Positions 32,166 through 43,693 of a DNA stretch of 64,000 nucleotides are shown here, one piece after another; within the stretch, counting starts at the first letter, position 1, and each line of letters starts with the position of its first letter. The DNA is from Tillandsia leiboldiana (Eukaryota > Streptophyta > Magnoliopsida > Poales > Bromeliaceae): positions 22,688,491 through 22,752,490 of the forward strand of contig CM055075.1 of NCBI GenBank assembly GCA_029204045.2, in the 5' to 3' direction. The translations under genes were made by a program, and so were the position numbers. Below the pieces are notes generated by a model. That model was not told where the DNA came from and did no database searches. It saw only the letters and a program-made list of their open reading frames with translations.

Positions 32166-33623
32166 ACAAGTATCATAAAAGCAGGACAGGATCACAACTA
32201 TACTCAAGTGGAACAAAACCCTCCACTAAAGAAAGCCCGACCCCAAATTTGATGCATATGTACACATACGGTCAACCGCCCAATATCCGCGGTCGCCGTA
32301 ATACCCCACAACCCATAATCAAATACTACCTGTCCCCGACCCCAAGGTCCCGGCTACACTATCCCGAACCCCTGCTCGAACCCGAGCAACAAGACTCCAA
32401 AGTCTAAATGAGAAGGAGAAAGGAAACAATCATGGTTTCTCCTAAGTCAAATCCCAATATGATAGTGTAGCAATAAATAGTGGCCTATCTAGATGTCCAT
32501 ACAAGCATGCAAAAGTCCTCAGACAAGATGAAAGAAAGTGAATCAAATAACAGTTCCACATGTGTATCGAATAACCAATCCGCATAGATATAACCATCAT
32601 GCTAAAAACATCAGCTAACTACACATGCATATAATCCCTGATCCGTCATAATTTACCAAAGTAGTACCCGCACATAGATATGTCATCATGTCCCAATAAT
32701 TAATCCGTTTAACCCACTTTCATAAAATCTATGTGCTAACATGGCATGTTAATTATCACTAATAAAATATCCCAATAATATTCCCAACATGCTAAGTCCA
32801 CAATATTAGTCTCAATGATAGGCTCACTTTTATCTCATTTAATCATGCACGGTAATCAATCTATATGTCCAATAGAGGGCTTCTCTAATAAACTTAGTGA
32901 GCAAGTCAAAAGTAGAGGTATGCAACAACCACCCACCTCGAAAAGCGTGCACTACACCAGAAGAAACTCCCCGCTGCCCGCCGTCCTCTAAAATTGCTGT
33001 CTGCCGAAAACAGTGTCCTACAACAACAAACATGGCACACGGTGTAAAACCTACAAGTCCCAAATATAGCTTTTGCTGTTTTACAACCAGCACGCAAAAC
33101 GAGGCATTTCACCTCTGTCCCTAGCTCCAAAAATCCCAGAAAAATTACGCTTGCGTTCCTCGCGAAAAATAGGCCCAAAACGACTCTTTAAACGCCTCGA
33201 TCCGACGTTCCTACGCCAAGATATAAATCATGGAAGTCACCGCTGTCCAAAGATTCCAAACAGCAAAATGGGGGTCAAAAACACCTCGGGAACCGTGCCA
33301 AGAATTTGGAATCCAGAGAAATCACCAACACTAAAAATGAAGCCCTACCTCTTAGGAACATACCGGCGAAGAAATCATCGAAATAGGACTCTTGTACTGC
33401 GCAGGGGGCTTCTCGGACTGAGATGCGACGATAATGGGCCAAGATTGGGGGAAAAACGAGGCACGCAGTAAAATCCGGATCGCCGTTGTCGAGCTTCCAA
33501 AAAAATTCTGGAAATCCACCACGAGATGAAAAATAAAATGAGGAACAACTTTGCTAAAGGTCCCTCCCTCTCATTCCCTCTCAAAGCTTCAGAAAAAGAA
33601 GGAGAAGAGAGAGAGGTGGGCTG

Positions 33624-33631
33624 TATTTATA
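33624..33631 (-). promoter_or_regulatory. TATA box of LTR3
   Basis: TATAAATA on the minus strand, followed downstream by a CT-rich initiator-like leader. It supports transcription from the minus strand of this LTR. Confidence 0.6.
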
Positions 33632-33831
33632 GGCCCAAAAAAATCTTTTGCAAAAATCCCCACCATGTCCCTGGTTTCGGGCGCCCGGTCCGGCCCAGCC
33701 CGATTTCGGGCGCCTACAGTGCGGCCCGGCCCGCCAAATTCCGGGAGCGCACAGTGCGGCCCGGCCCAGCCCGCACGCGCACAGGATCCGGCCGCACACC
33801 ACACGGCCGTCCGACCCGCCCCAGGGCCCGC

Positions 33832-34273
33832 CACGTGTCCGCCAAACAGGCGGCAGCCGTGCGGGCCCAGCGGGGAAGCGCCACGTGGCCCCCCCACGGG
33901 TCAGCGCGGCGTGCGGTGCCAACCACTGGCGTGGCGCCACGTGGGGCGGCGCCGCCCGCCCGACACGGGCGCCGGTCGGTCAATGCGCCGCCCGCGTGCG
34001 CGTACGGCCGCAGCCGCGCGGTGTTGCGTGCGCCACGCGCACATGAGCCGGCCAATTCGGGGCCGCCACGTGGCGCGTTCCGGTCCACTGTGCACCGCGC
34101 CTCCGCCCCCGCCTGCCCGGCCTGCCCGAGCTGCCCGCGCCTGCCCCCGTGCGCCGCGCGCACTACACCGGGCCAACCGCGTGCCGCCACGTGGCCCGCC
34201 GGTCCACCATGCACCGGCGGCCCTTTTCGTGGACCGGGAAGCCTGCGCCGGCCCAATCAGAGGGCGCCACGTG
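33832..34273 (-). promoter_or_regulatory. Repeated G-box/CCAAT modules in the LTR3 U3
   Basis: CACGTG occurs at 33832, 33882, 33938, 34067, 34188 and 34268, mostly as the perfect palindrome CCACGTGG. Several copies are accompanied by ccaat or ccaac and by ggtccac at fixed offsets. They lie 0.2-0.65 kb upstream of the TATA box on the minus strand. G-boxes are bZIP/bHLH sites in plants. Confidence 0.65.
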
Positions 34274-34777
34274 TCCCCGGCCGGTCCACAGCTCCCCCCA
34301 TGCACCATTTTGCGCAGAAAACTTCCGGGGGTCCATTTTTGGGCATCCGGACTCCGAAAAATATAAATAAACAGCCGTTTTCAAGCGTTTTTTCGCGCTG
34401 AATCCAAATCCGGTGTCCGATTTGCCAAATTCCATTCCTAAAATTACCGAAGGCATCCGGAAAGGTGTTTTTAATTCAAATTTCGCGCTCAGTCTAAATT
34501 TGATATCCGTTTCGCGCGAGACCACTTCTAAAGATCCAACGGAGTCCACCGATCATCCACGTGATCTATTTAAGCCCGAAGTCCACCACATATGTCCAAT
34601 TTGTGCATAAACACCTCCGATATGCTACATAGGCCTCCAGAAGCTGCTAGTCACACTGTAGAAGCCCTGCAGAGATCCGGGTCACCACAGATGCAATTAA
34701 AGTTAATTTAACAAATGCCCAGTTAATGTTCTATATACACAAAACAAAACCTAACCTAAGCAATGGTACAAAAATTG

Positions 34778-37700
34778 TTATTTCAAAGAAAACATACCAA
34801 TTGCTTTACGCAAGTGAATAAAACATTTTTGATCCAAAGGTTTTGTCAAAATATCGGCTAATTGATCTTCAGTTGAAACATAAAAAATTTGTAAAGTACT
34901 TGATTTAACTAGCTCTCTAAGAAAATGATATCTAAGTTCAATGTGTTTTGTTCTTGAGTGCAACACAGGGTTTTTAGAAATATTTATGGTACTAGTGTTG
35001 TCACAAAGTATTGTTACCGAAGTCGCAGGAATGCCAAAGTCGCTCAAAACATTTTTCATCCAAATCAATTGATTTGAACAACTGCCCGTTGAAATGTATT
35101 CCGCCTTGGCAGTAGAGAGAGCAATGCAGTTTTGCTTTTTACTATGCCATGCTACAAGACAATGGCCAAGGTAAAAACATGCACCACTCGTGCTCTTCCG
35201 ATCATCCACTGATCCAGCCCAATCGGCATCCGAAAATCCTATTATATCGAGAGATGTGCCCATAGGATACCAAATTCCAAAATTAATAGTACCTTTGACG
35301 TACCGGATGATCCTTTTCACCGCTTTCAGGTGAATTTCCTTCTGTGTTGATTGATATCTAACACAAATCCCAACACTGAAAGAAATATTCGGGCGGCCAG
35401 CCGTAAGGTAGAGTAGACTTCCAATCATGCTTCGGAAAAGCTTCTCGTCTACACTCTCTCCGTGAGATTCACTTCCTAATCCCTTATTGCTAGTTCCCGT
35501 AGGAGTCGAAAAGTCTTTAAAATTCTCCAATCTGAATTTCTTGACCAACTCCTTTGCATACTTGGATTGACATAAATGAATGCCATCTTCACTTTGCTTA
35601 ACTTGCAATCCAAGAAAGTATGTAAGTTCGCTCATCATGGACATCTCAAATTCGCTTTCCATTGTTTCGACGAATTTTGAAGCATCGTTATTCCTTGTAG
35701 CACCAAACATGATGTCTTCCACATATATTTGTGCTACAATGAAATTGTCTTGAAAGTGCTTCACACAGAGTGTCCGATCGGCTCCCCCTCGAGTATAGCC
35801 CTTTTCCAAAAGGTGCTTTGTCAATCTTTCGCACCATGCTCGCGGTGCTTGTTTTAGACCGTAAAGAGCCTTTTTTAATCGAAAAACATGGTTAGGTAGT
35901 TTATGATCAATGAAACCTTTCGGTTGAGCAACATAAACTTCTTCATTTAGAAAACCATTTAAAAATGCGCTCTTAACGTCCATTTGAAAAAGTTTAATTT
36001 TGAAATGACAAGCAATTGCGAATAGGATACGAATAGACTCGATATGAGCAACAGGGGCGAAAGTCTTATCAAAGTCTATACCTTCGACTTGTGAATAGCC
36101 CTGAGCAACTAAACGTGCTTTGCTTCGCACAACGGTACCATCTTTATTTTTCTTGTTCTTGAAAATCCATTTTGTACCGATTATGTTTTGTTGCTCCGGG
36201 GGCTTCGTTAATTCCCAGACTTTGTTCCTCTCAAATTGATTAAGCTCTTCTTGCATTGTTTCAATCCAATAGTCATCTTGAAGAGCTTCATCAATATTCT
36301 TTGGTTCGATCATGGAGACATAACATACAACTCCACAAACCAATTGTCTCCGAGTTCTAACTCCTTCTTGAGGATCTCCAATGATATTTGATTCCGGATG
36401 GTCCTTGGATATTCGAAACGTTTGAGGTAACGGAGTACTCGGGGGTATTTGCGATGATTCCTGCACATTGGATAAACTAGAAGAACCATGAGATGCATCA
36501 ACATTTTCAGAAGAGTTATCATGCAAAGATGCAATATCATTAGCAGGAGATTCATCATCAATAGACATATCAGGAGTAGATTTATCAGCAGAAAAATGAA
36601 AAGTTTCATCTACTTTAACATTGAAAGATTCTACCATCGATTTAGATTCAAGGTTAAATACCCGATTTGCTCTACTATTTGTAGAATAACCCATAAAAAT
36701 TCCTTCATCACTTCGAGAGTCGAATTTTTCAAGATTTTCTCGATCGCGTAAAATGTGACAACGACTCCCAAAGATATGAAAATATTTTATGTTCGATTTT
36801 CTACAGAACCAAAGTTCATAGGGGGTATTCAAAGTACCTGGGCGCAAATAGATTCTATTGATCACATAGACCGCGGTGTTAACTGCTTCATCCCAAAAAT
36901 GTAACGGGAGTTCCTGGCTATGAAGCATAACACGCGCCATCTCTTGAACAACTCTATTTTTGCGCTAGACTACACCATTCTGTTGCGGTGTATAAGGTGC
37001 AGAGAATTCACGTTTTATGTCGTTTGAAGTATAAAAATCAATAAATTTAGAATTGATGAATTCTCCACCTCTATCACTCCGAACACAAACAATCTTTTCA
37101 TTCTTCTCAATCATAATATGTTGACAAATCTCATGAAAAGAATCGAAAGTATCCGCTTTCTCTTTTAAAAATACTACCCATGAATATCTAGAGTAATCAT
37201 CAACCAAAAGAAAAATGTACCATTTACCTCCCAAACTTGGTTGACGAGTCGGCCCCATTAAGTCCATATGCAATAATTCTAATGGCCGTTTGGTTCCTAC
37301 ATGGTTCAAATTCTTATGAATGGATCTAGTTTGTTTTTCCTTTTGACAACCACCACACACAAGGTTTTCTTTGAAGTTCAATTTAGGAACACCTCTAACT
37401 ATGACTTTGTTAGTTATTCTAGATAGTTCCTTAAAATTTATGTGACCTAGTATTTCATGCGAAAGTGTTTCATTATCAAGTGACACTAGGTTACAATGTT
37501 CAGAAAATTTATTAGGAACTACATAGCAGTTATTTTGTGACCTAAGCCCTTTCAAAAAGAATGAATAGTTTTTGTCAGTTACAATACATTCAACAGAAGA
37601 GAAATTAACTGAGAAACCATTATCACATAATTGACTAATGCTTATGAGATTAGTCTTAAGGCCTTCAACAAATAAAGCATTGTTCAAAACCGGGCCTTCT

Positions 37701-37945
37701 GGAATAGTGATTGTTCCTTTTCCAACTATTTTAGAAGATCGACCATCTCCGAAAACTACAAGTCCTCCGGAGGTTTTCTCTAAAGATTGGAAATAGTTTT
37801 TATCACCAGTCATGTGACGGGAACATCCACTATCCAAATACCAAGACGAATTGTCATATGCATGTAGTGATGTGTGTATGACAAGACAAGGGAAGAGTTC
37901 ACCTTTGCGCACGCAAACCTTACGAGTTTTGGAATACGTCGGCAA
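34778..37945 (-). pseudogene. Copia element A pol, inactivated
   Basis: Same PR-IN-RT-RH order as in F, in the same frame as A gag and separated from it by TAA (37946-37948). Protease WYLDSGCSRHMTG is present. Integrase has its zinc site (altered to SHEILGH), HMDLMG and SDRGGEF, but the motif NGVVER is broken: the catalytic Glu codon is TAG (36965-36967). In RT the catalytic YVDD reads YVED (35714-35725). In RNase H, STAEAEY reads STAKAEY (Lys codon 35105-35107). Lesions thus fall on an active-site residue of three enzymes. The ORF ends at 34778 and is followed by A's 3' noncoding part, then LTR3. The element is dead, though possibly still transcribed. Confidence 0.9.
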
Positions 37946-39919
37946 TTATCGTGACATTGGTCTCCTTGGTGAACGCGTCGTGTTCGGTTGATCACTTTTC
38001 TTTGGAATCCATGACGACGTCGTCTTGTGGGGTGTACTACCATTGTTCTTCACCTTTGGATGGTTCTTGCGAAATTTCTGGTGGACGAACTTGTTGGTAG
38101 TTGTTGCAAGTCTTGCTTGATTTGTTCGCTTGACTTCATACTTGCAATTTCTTCTAATGTGCCCTGCAAAACCACAACGAAAACATACCTTGGAAAGATT
38201 TGATCCTGACCGATATGAGGTAGACTTGTTGACGTTGGATGCGTTGATTTTCGTCGGAGGAGGAGAAACCGACTGAGGCACAAAAACAGTCTTACTCGAA
38301 CTTGGACCTTCACCAGTTCGATCGTATCCAAGACCCAAACGATTCGATTGACCAAGACCAAACAATTTATCCAACTTGCTCCTTCCAGAAGAGAATCGCT
38401 TCAAATCTTCCTTAAGTTGGAATATGGTCTTCGTCATTTCTAATTTCTCTTGTTGAGCCTTGGAGTGGAGTTTCAAGAAGTGATTTGCATTATCAACTAA
38501 TTTACCATGTTCCTTCTTGAAATGCTCATTCTTCTCTTGAAAGGAAACATTTATTTTGACCAGACTATCCCTTTCCTCTTTAAGAGCGTTCGAGAGAGAA
38601 GTTGCCTTTTTGGCTTGTTCTTCAAGATCCCACAACCTTCTTCTCAAACTCTTGTTATGCTTTGCCAATTTCTTAGAATCCTTCAATAATTTATAGTAGG
38701 CAAAAACAAAGTCTTCACCTTCGGAATCGCTCGATTCATCGTCTGTTGCAATTTTTTCATTCAAGGAGGAGATGGATAATGAACCAGAGGAAGTTGCTAA
38801 AAAACACACGAAAGGTGAAGTTGTGGACGCCATGAATGCTGTGGCGTTGTTATCCTCATCACTGGAAGATGACTCATCAGAAGTGGAAGTGTCATCCCAT
38901 GTGACGGCTTGCATAGCCTTCTTCTTTGACGGATTCTTGTTGGGACACTCCGTTGAGATGTGACCATAACCTTGGCATTTGAAGCACTGGATTTGTCTCT
39001 CGGTGTTCTTCTGGTCCTTTGAAGAACTCTCTTGCTTTCTTGATTTAAAGCTTGAATTTCCTTTGCCTTTCTTTGACTCAACGAAGGATGATGGTTTGCT
39101 TGAATTTTTCCTTCGAAAGTTTCGGCGAAATTTTCTTGCCAAGAACGCAATCTGTTTCTCAAAATCCTCCATAGATAGATTCTCATCAGTGTTTGAGGAG
39201 GATGAATCTGTGTCTTCTTCTTTTGTTGATTTCAATGCAAAACCTGAAGACTTAGAAAAAGAGGAAGGCTTTCCAGAAGAATAGTTAGTAGCAAAAGTCA
39301 TATCATATGTTTGAAGTCCACCAACTAATTCTTCTACCTTGATTTCGTCCGGGTGTTTTACTGTTTCAATGACTGCGACCTTAGGGCGAAATTTTTCAGG
39401 AAGAGCTCTCAAAATCTTTCTTACAACTTTAGATTCTGGGATTTTCTCTCCCAAGTTAGCACATGTATTAACGATATCTTGCAATCGTGTATAATAATCT
39501 GTGAACGATTCATTTTCTGCCATGTGAATAGAGTCAAACTTGCTCGTAAGCATTTGCAGTTTTTGAATATTCACTAAACTTGTACCCTCATGTGTAACTT
39601 GTAGAGTATCCCAGATTTCTTTAGCGGTCTCATATGCCGAGATGCGAGAGAACTCGGTTTGTGACAAGGCATTAAATAAAGCGTTAATTCCCTTTCCGTT
39701 GTAAGAAGATGCATCAATTTCTTCCTTAGTCCACTTCGACCTAGGTTTGACGGTGACAACATCGACAATAATCTCAGTAGGATTTGTCCATCCAAACTCA
39801 ATTGATTGCAAAACACGTTCATCGATGGAAATTAAAAACGCTCTCATGCGTACTTTCCAGTAGGCATAATTTGTTCTATCAAAGAACGGTGGTCTGTTGA
39901 TGTTTCCACCTTCAACCAT
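37946..39919 (-). CDS. Copia element A gag
   Basis: Intact 657-codon capsid/nucleocapsid precursor starting MVEGGNINRPPFFDRTNY at 39919. UBN2 domain in the first ~200 residues; a Ser/Thr/Asp-rich linker; CCHC 1 (CFKCQGYGHISTEC, 38945-38986); an acidic Ser-rich segment; a coiled coil (LRRRLWDLEEQAKKATSLSNALKEE); CCHC 2 (CFRCGFAGHIRRNC, near 38150-38190); and a basic tail. It ends at TAA immediately before the pol frame, where F has a sense codon (TCA). That stop is probably a mutation, although stop-codon suppression is known in SIRE1. Confidence 0.92.
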   Translation of the reverse strand: MVEGGNINRPPFFDRTNYAYWKVRMRAFLISIDERVLQSIEFGWTNPTEIIVDVVTVKPRSKWTKEEIDASSYNGKGINALFNALSQTEFSRISAYETAKEIWDTLQVTHEGTSLVNIQKLQMLTSKFDSIHMAENESFTDYYTRLQDIVNTCANLGEKIPESKVVRKILRALPEKFRPKVAVIETVKHPDEIKVEELVGGLQTYDMTFATNYSSGKPSSFSKSSGFALKSTKEEDTDSSSSNTDENLSMEDFEKQIAFLARKFRRNFRRKNSSKPSSFVESKKGKGNSSFKSRKQESSSKDQKNTERQIQCFKCQGYGHISTECPNKNPSKKKAMQAVTWDDTSTSDESSSSDEDNNATAFMASTTSPFVCFLATSSGSLSISSLNEKIATDDESSDSEGEDFVFAYYKLLKDSKKLAKHNKSLRRRLWDLEEQAKKATSLSNALKEERDSLVKINVSFQEKNEHFKKEHGKLVDNANHFLKLHSKAQQEKLEMTKTIFQLKEDLKRFSSGRSKLDKLFGLGQSNRLGLGYDRTGEGPSSSKTVFVPQSVSPPPTKINASNVNKSTSYRSGSNLSKVCFRCGFAGHIRRNCKYEVKRTNQARLATTTNKFVHQKFRKNHPKVKNNGSTPHKTTSSWIPKKSDQPNTTRSPRRPMSR

Positions 39920-39938
39920 TGTTTACAACCCTATTCCC

Positions 39939-39950
39939 GCTCTGATACCA
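39939..39950 (-). promoter_or_regulatory. Primer binding site of element A
   Basis: TGGTATCAGAGC on the minus strand, two bases inside the LTR boundary at 39953. Confidence 0.93.
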
Positions 39951-39952
39951 CT

Positions 39953-41191
39953 TGTGGGTTATGTTAATATGGATTTGAATAGGGGAAAAACCACCTAGAG
40001 GGGGGGTGAATAGGTGTAAATAATAAACACACCAAATCGTTGCGTAAAAAATAACCCAATACGAAAAATAAATAAGTACGCAAAATTTACGTGGAAAACT
40101 CCGTCACAGGAGTAAAAAACCACGAGACCGATAACACGGCGAAATCCACTAAGATTAAACACGTACAAGGTAATTTACCGTAACCCTACGACTCAATCTT
40201 TTCCATACGCTCCTAGTTGATCTTCTCCGCTCGCTCCACAGCGCGCCTCGAATCCACGATTTGCGTCCAACTTCGAATCCACGAAGTCCAACTGAATCCA
40301 CGGTCTTCACCAAAGTAGTACGTATCGATCACACGAACGTACCTCACTCCGAATCCATGAGAGCGGTAGCACCTTGAATCCGCAAGGCCACGCGAATCCA
40401 CGAGCCAATTTTTGGGAAAATCGTTGTTTTTGTTGGTGATGATAATCCGCCGAATACTTAGATCAAAGATAGATAAGAAAACACCATCTAAGTATTCTTC
40501 AATTTGATTCTACGAAAAATAGGATTTTGGAAACTCTAGAATCAAATTGAACGATATAGACGAAGAAACATAGATTAGATCATGTTTTCCTTTCTTCTCT
40601 AAATATGTGAATTTTTTATATTTTCTCCGGTTCCATTCGGTTACCCTAGATGTGAAATTAGGGTTTATTTATAGGTTAGAAACCTTTGGAAAGAGATAAG
40701 AATCAAAAACTACCTTATCTGGAATTTTCCCGCTCGGCGGTCCGGACTGGATTAAATCTGATCCGGACTCTCGTCTTTAGACAGAACTTTTCTAGAAAAA
40801 CAAGTTCGGGGTCCGGACTGGAATTCTCTGATCCGGACTATTCATGCGATTTCAGTAAACACATAGTTCGGGGTCCGGACTGAGTAGAGACTGTTCCGGA
40901 CTGGAATTCCGCATGAACTAAAACTATGTTCGGGGTCCGGACTGGAATGGTCTGATCCGGATCCTGAATATCCAACTTGTCCAGTTTTTGATTTTTTATG
41001 CAATGAAAAATCTTCCAAGTGTTTCTAAACTACAAGAATGTATTCGGATCACCAAAGTTATTTAGTTAAACATATCTGATCCTTTTGAATTCATTCTTCT
41101 TGAGATTGATGTATATGATCCACAATTCTTCATCTTCAATCTTCAAGACTTAAAGTATTTCACGAAATACGCCAATACAAATTCCTTAACA
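39953..41191 (-). mobile_element. 5' LTR of copia element A (1239 bp)
   Basis: On the minus strand it starts TGTTAAGGAATTTGTATTGG at 41191 and ends ...AACCCACA at 39953. The palindromes in U3 (40739-40963) are mainly GTCCGGAC; the one furthest upstream of the TATA is still GATCCGGATC (40954-40963). The two-tier hairpin is at 40090-40124. The probable target duplication, tgccg (41192-41196), has no partner inside the window. Confidence 0.9.
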
Positions 41192-42280
41192 TGCCGCTCT
41201 TGCATGCATCCCTTCTCCCTCGGCACGAATCCCGATGCGACAGATGCCTCCACCATTGTTGAGTGCTTGAAGCTTGTGAGCTCATCTTCCCCGCAATCCC
41301 ACAGTGCTCCCCCTCTCCTCTCCCCGCAGTCCGATCGTGCGCCCGATCCGTGCCGCTCTTGCAGGCATCTCTTCTCCCTCGGCTCGACTCCAGATGCGAC
41401 AAACCCTCACATCTCCCTTCTTGCCTGATGACTACCATGCCTCTCCTCCATTGTTGAGTGCTTGAAGCTTGCAAACTCCGCAACCCACCGTGCTCACCCC
41501 TTCTTCTCTCCCCCGCAGTCCCACCGTGCCTGCACTGTCAGCCGCTCTTCGAGGCAACATCCCTCTTCCATCAACAACCCGATGAGGCCCCTTGCACCAT
41601 TATTGTGTGCTTGAAGCTCTCAACAATCTCTGCTCCAACTCTTTGTGGTGTGCTTTTACCCTCTGTTGTGTTGCTATGCTCCTGTGCTTCTTACTGTGAC
41701 TCTGCCTCCGGCTGAGGCGTCGGATTTTGCGGTCCCTGTCGGCGACTGGCCACGTGCGGTTCCATGTGCATCCGCAGACTGACTGTGCTTGTCCCGATCT
41801 TTGCCGTGAGTAGTCGTCCCGCTGACTGTCTTTGCGGATCTGTTGGGGTGATTTCATCATCTCACTTCCAGCAACAGGGTATTGATACACACGCAATGTA
41901 AGTCTGTTCCATTCATCTCACTTCCATATGATTGCTAAATATGATTGCTCATCCATATGATTGCTATAAGTGAGTGTTCATCCATATGATTGCAAACTAA
42001 AGTTGGAATTGCAAGTTGCCACTTGAAATGACCCAAGAATGATGGTTCTTTGAACTTTTTGTAATTATGATTGTTTCCATATGCATCAGTTGGATGGAAA
42101 GGATTTATAATCCATTGCACCCCCATATGTAGTTGGAAACCAATTGAGCAAATTTTTAAAATTAAAACACTATCCCTTGACAAAAACAAAGGTTGAAGAT
42201 CATCCTTTTTTGGCAATATTTCCTATTTCATATCAATATTCATATTAGTTTAGTTCATTAACACCTCTGGCAAGTGTTTC
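41192..42280. repeat. Unassigned region with three diverged tandem repeats
   Basis: Units begin at about 41193, 41353 and 41540. Each runs gccgctctt..gcat, a CT-rich tract, then attgttgagtgcttgaagct, then ccgcagtcccaccgtg. Unit length is about 160-190 bp. Further on, catccatatgattgc is repeated three times (41920-41990). I recognise no gene here. It could be the 5' flank of the Myb/SANT-like fragment or part of the DNA transposon that carried it. Confidence 0.55.
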
Positions 42281-43156
42281 ATGATCTCTACCAATAACAT
42301 ACATTTCCATCAGATGCGTCCTTGGAAGAGATTTTCTAAGTCAAGTCATAACATCGAACAAACCCAAGACTACCCCCAAACTGAAAATGTGCAGACAGAA
42401 GGTGGAAACAGTTCGCGCGCACAAACATGGTCGCGAACACCTAACTGGACAGAAAGTATGGATAACACCCTATTATCTTTACTAACAGAGGAGCACGCGC
42501 TAGGAAACAATATAAATGGTTCTTTCACGAATCTTGCCTGGAACAGAATTGTTAACGAGGTCAATTCTAAAAATAATATGTACCTAACGAAGAACTAAAT
42601 AAAGAACCGACTTAAAGTTCTGAAGAGAACTTTTGCATTATATAACTGTTTAGCAAACAAGAGCGGGTGGGGATGGGATTACGTGAACAACATTCCTACC
42701 GCTGGTGATAATGAAGATTGCCAAGCTATAATTGCGGTAAAATTTATATTATTTGCATTAAGTTTATAAGTTAGGAAATATTTAAATTGGTCAAGCTATC
42801 CTAATCCTCGTGTCTTTGTTCATGAGAATCCAGCCTACACGAAATGTAGGGATAAACCTTTCCCGCCTTATAAGGATCTTGAGTTCCTTACACAAAAAAA
42901 TACGGCAACAGGTAGATACGGGTTCTCCTCCGTTATGGAACCTTCCGAAACCGTTGATAGTTCATCTTCATCTTCTCCTGGTGAGAATGATACAGTTATA
43001 CCACCCATGTATGAAAACATAAGGCCGAGTAATACATCACGATCGCCAAGTCTTGCTCCTCTAGGCCCAAATTTCGGTGCTAGTGGCAATGATCAGGGCA
43101 TAGCTCTGCGGGAAAAATGTATTAGCCCTGGTTCCAATGCAACCATTTTCCGGTGA
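42281..43156 (+). pseudogene. Myb/SANT-like DNA-binding domain gene fragment
   Basis: Residues around NWTESMDNTLLSLLTEEH, GSFTNLAWNRIVNEVN, KNRLKVLKRTFALYN and SGWGWD (42662-42679) match the Myb/SANT-like domain (PF12776 type). That domain occurs in PIF/Harbinger ORF1 proteins and in plant L10-interacting MYB proteins. A TAA at 42596-42598 replaces a Gln-like codon. A GT donor after gctataattgcg (near 42735) suggests an intron of about 60-70 bp. A second exon follows with FPPYKDLEFLT and NTATGRYGFSS, a pattern typical of the region after this domain, then a Ser-rich stretch. No transposase is visible. It may be a captured host gene fragment or a Harbinger remnant. Confidence 0.65.
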
Positions 43157-43246
43157 ATCCACTGTTAGAACACCTAGTGTTGGTGTATTTGGCCCATGGT
43201 GCATCAAAGGGATGCTACAGATGGACCCTGTAAGATATCTTTAGCT

Positions 43247-43693
43247 GTGTTGGCCTTCGGCTAGGTTTTCGGAATTTTGAAGAGGATTTTAGCCAAACAG
43301 AGGTTGGAAACGGATTCAGCACGGAAAAACGCTTGAAAACAGCTATTTACTTGCCTTTTTCTGAGTCCGGATGCCCAAAAACGGACTCCCGAAAGTTTTT
43401 ATTGCCTTTTGGTGCATGGGAGGGGCCGTAGACCGCCGGCATGCCACGTGGCGGCCTATCATTGGCCGGTTCGTCGCGCGCGGTCCACAGAGTAGCGCGG
43501 CTGGGTGCACAGACCCGGCGCATGGACACGTGGCACCGCCTGATTGGCGGGCTCAAGGCGCGCGGTCAACCGGGCGAGCGCGGCGGTGCATGGACCAAGG
43601 CGGGGGACACGTGGCAGCCTTCGGTTGGTTGGTGCACTCGGTGCGGTCCACGGAATTCCAAGTGAGATGCGTGGACCGGGTGTAGGGGACACG
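43247..43693 (+). mobile_element. Fragment of an LTR3-like gypsy LTR, opposite orientation
   Basis: Similar to the reverse complement of about 34450-33830 in LTR3 (cggattcagc, acgcttgaaaac, gagtccggatgcccaaaaa, ggtgcatggg). It holds four CACGTG boxes at 43445, 43527, 43608 and 43690 (spacing 82, 81, 82), each of the first three with an ATTGG- or GGTTGG-type box and ggtcca/ggtcaa. Cut at the fourth box by insertion of copia C and then copia D. Confidence 0.7.

Larger units (their letters stand above)
32171..34689 (-). mobile_element. Solo gypsy LTR (LTR3), second segment
   Basis: Continues LTR3 from 9407 and ends ...GGTCACCACA followed by gatgc (34690-34694). On the minus strand it holds U3 with G-box modules (33832-34273) and a TATA box TATAAATA at 33624-33631. 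A GA/CT-rich leader start follows (33560-33620), and then an AT-rich stretch. No gene; long ORFs at 33526-34401 on both strands reflect GC-rich composition. Confidence 0.88.

Noticed and set aside
33526..34401. Long Pro/Ala/Arg-rich ORFs on both strands
   Set aside because: GC-rich U3 of gypsy LTR3. Overlapping frames on both strands with no recognisable domain; explained by composition.
37946..37948. TAA between gag and pol of element A as a programmed readthrough stop
   Set aside because: F has a sense codon at the same place and the TAA-TTG context does not match the known suppressed context of SIRE1, so a point mutation is simpler.
41160..41715. Small ORFs on both strands (74-107 codons)
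   Set aside because: They sit in CT-rich diverged tandem repeats; no domain and no consistent frame between repeat units.
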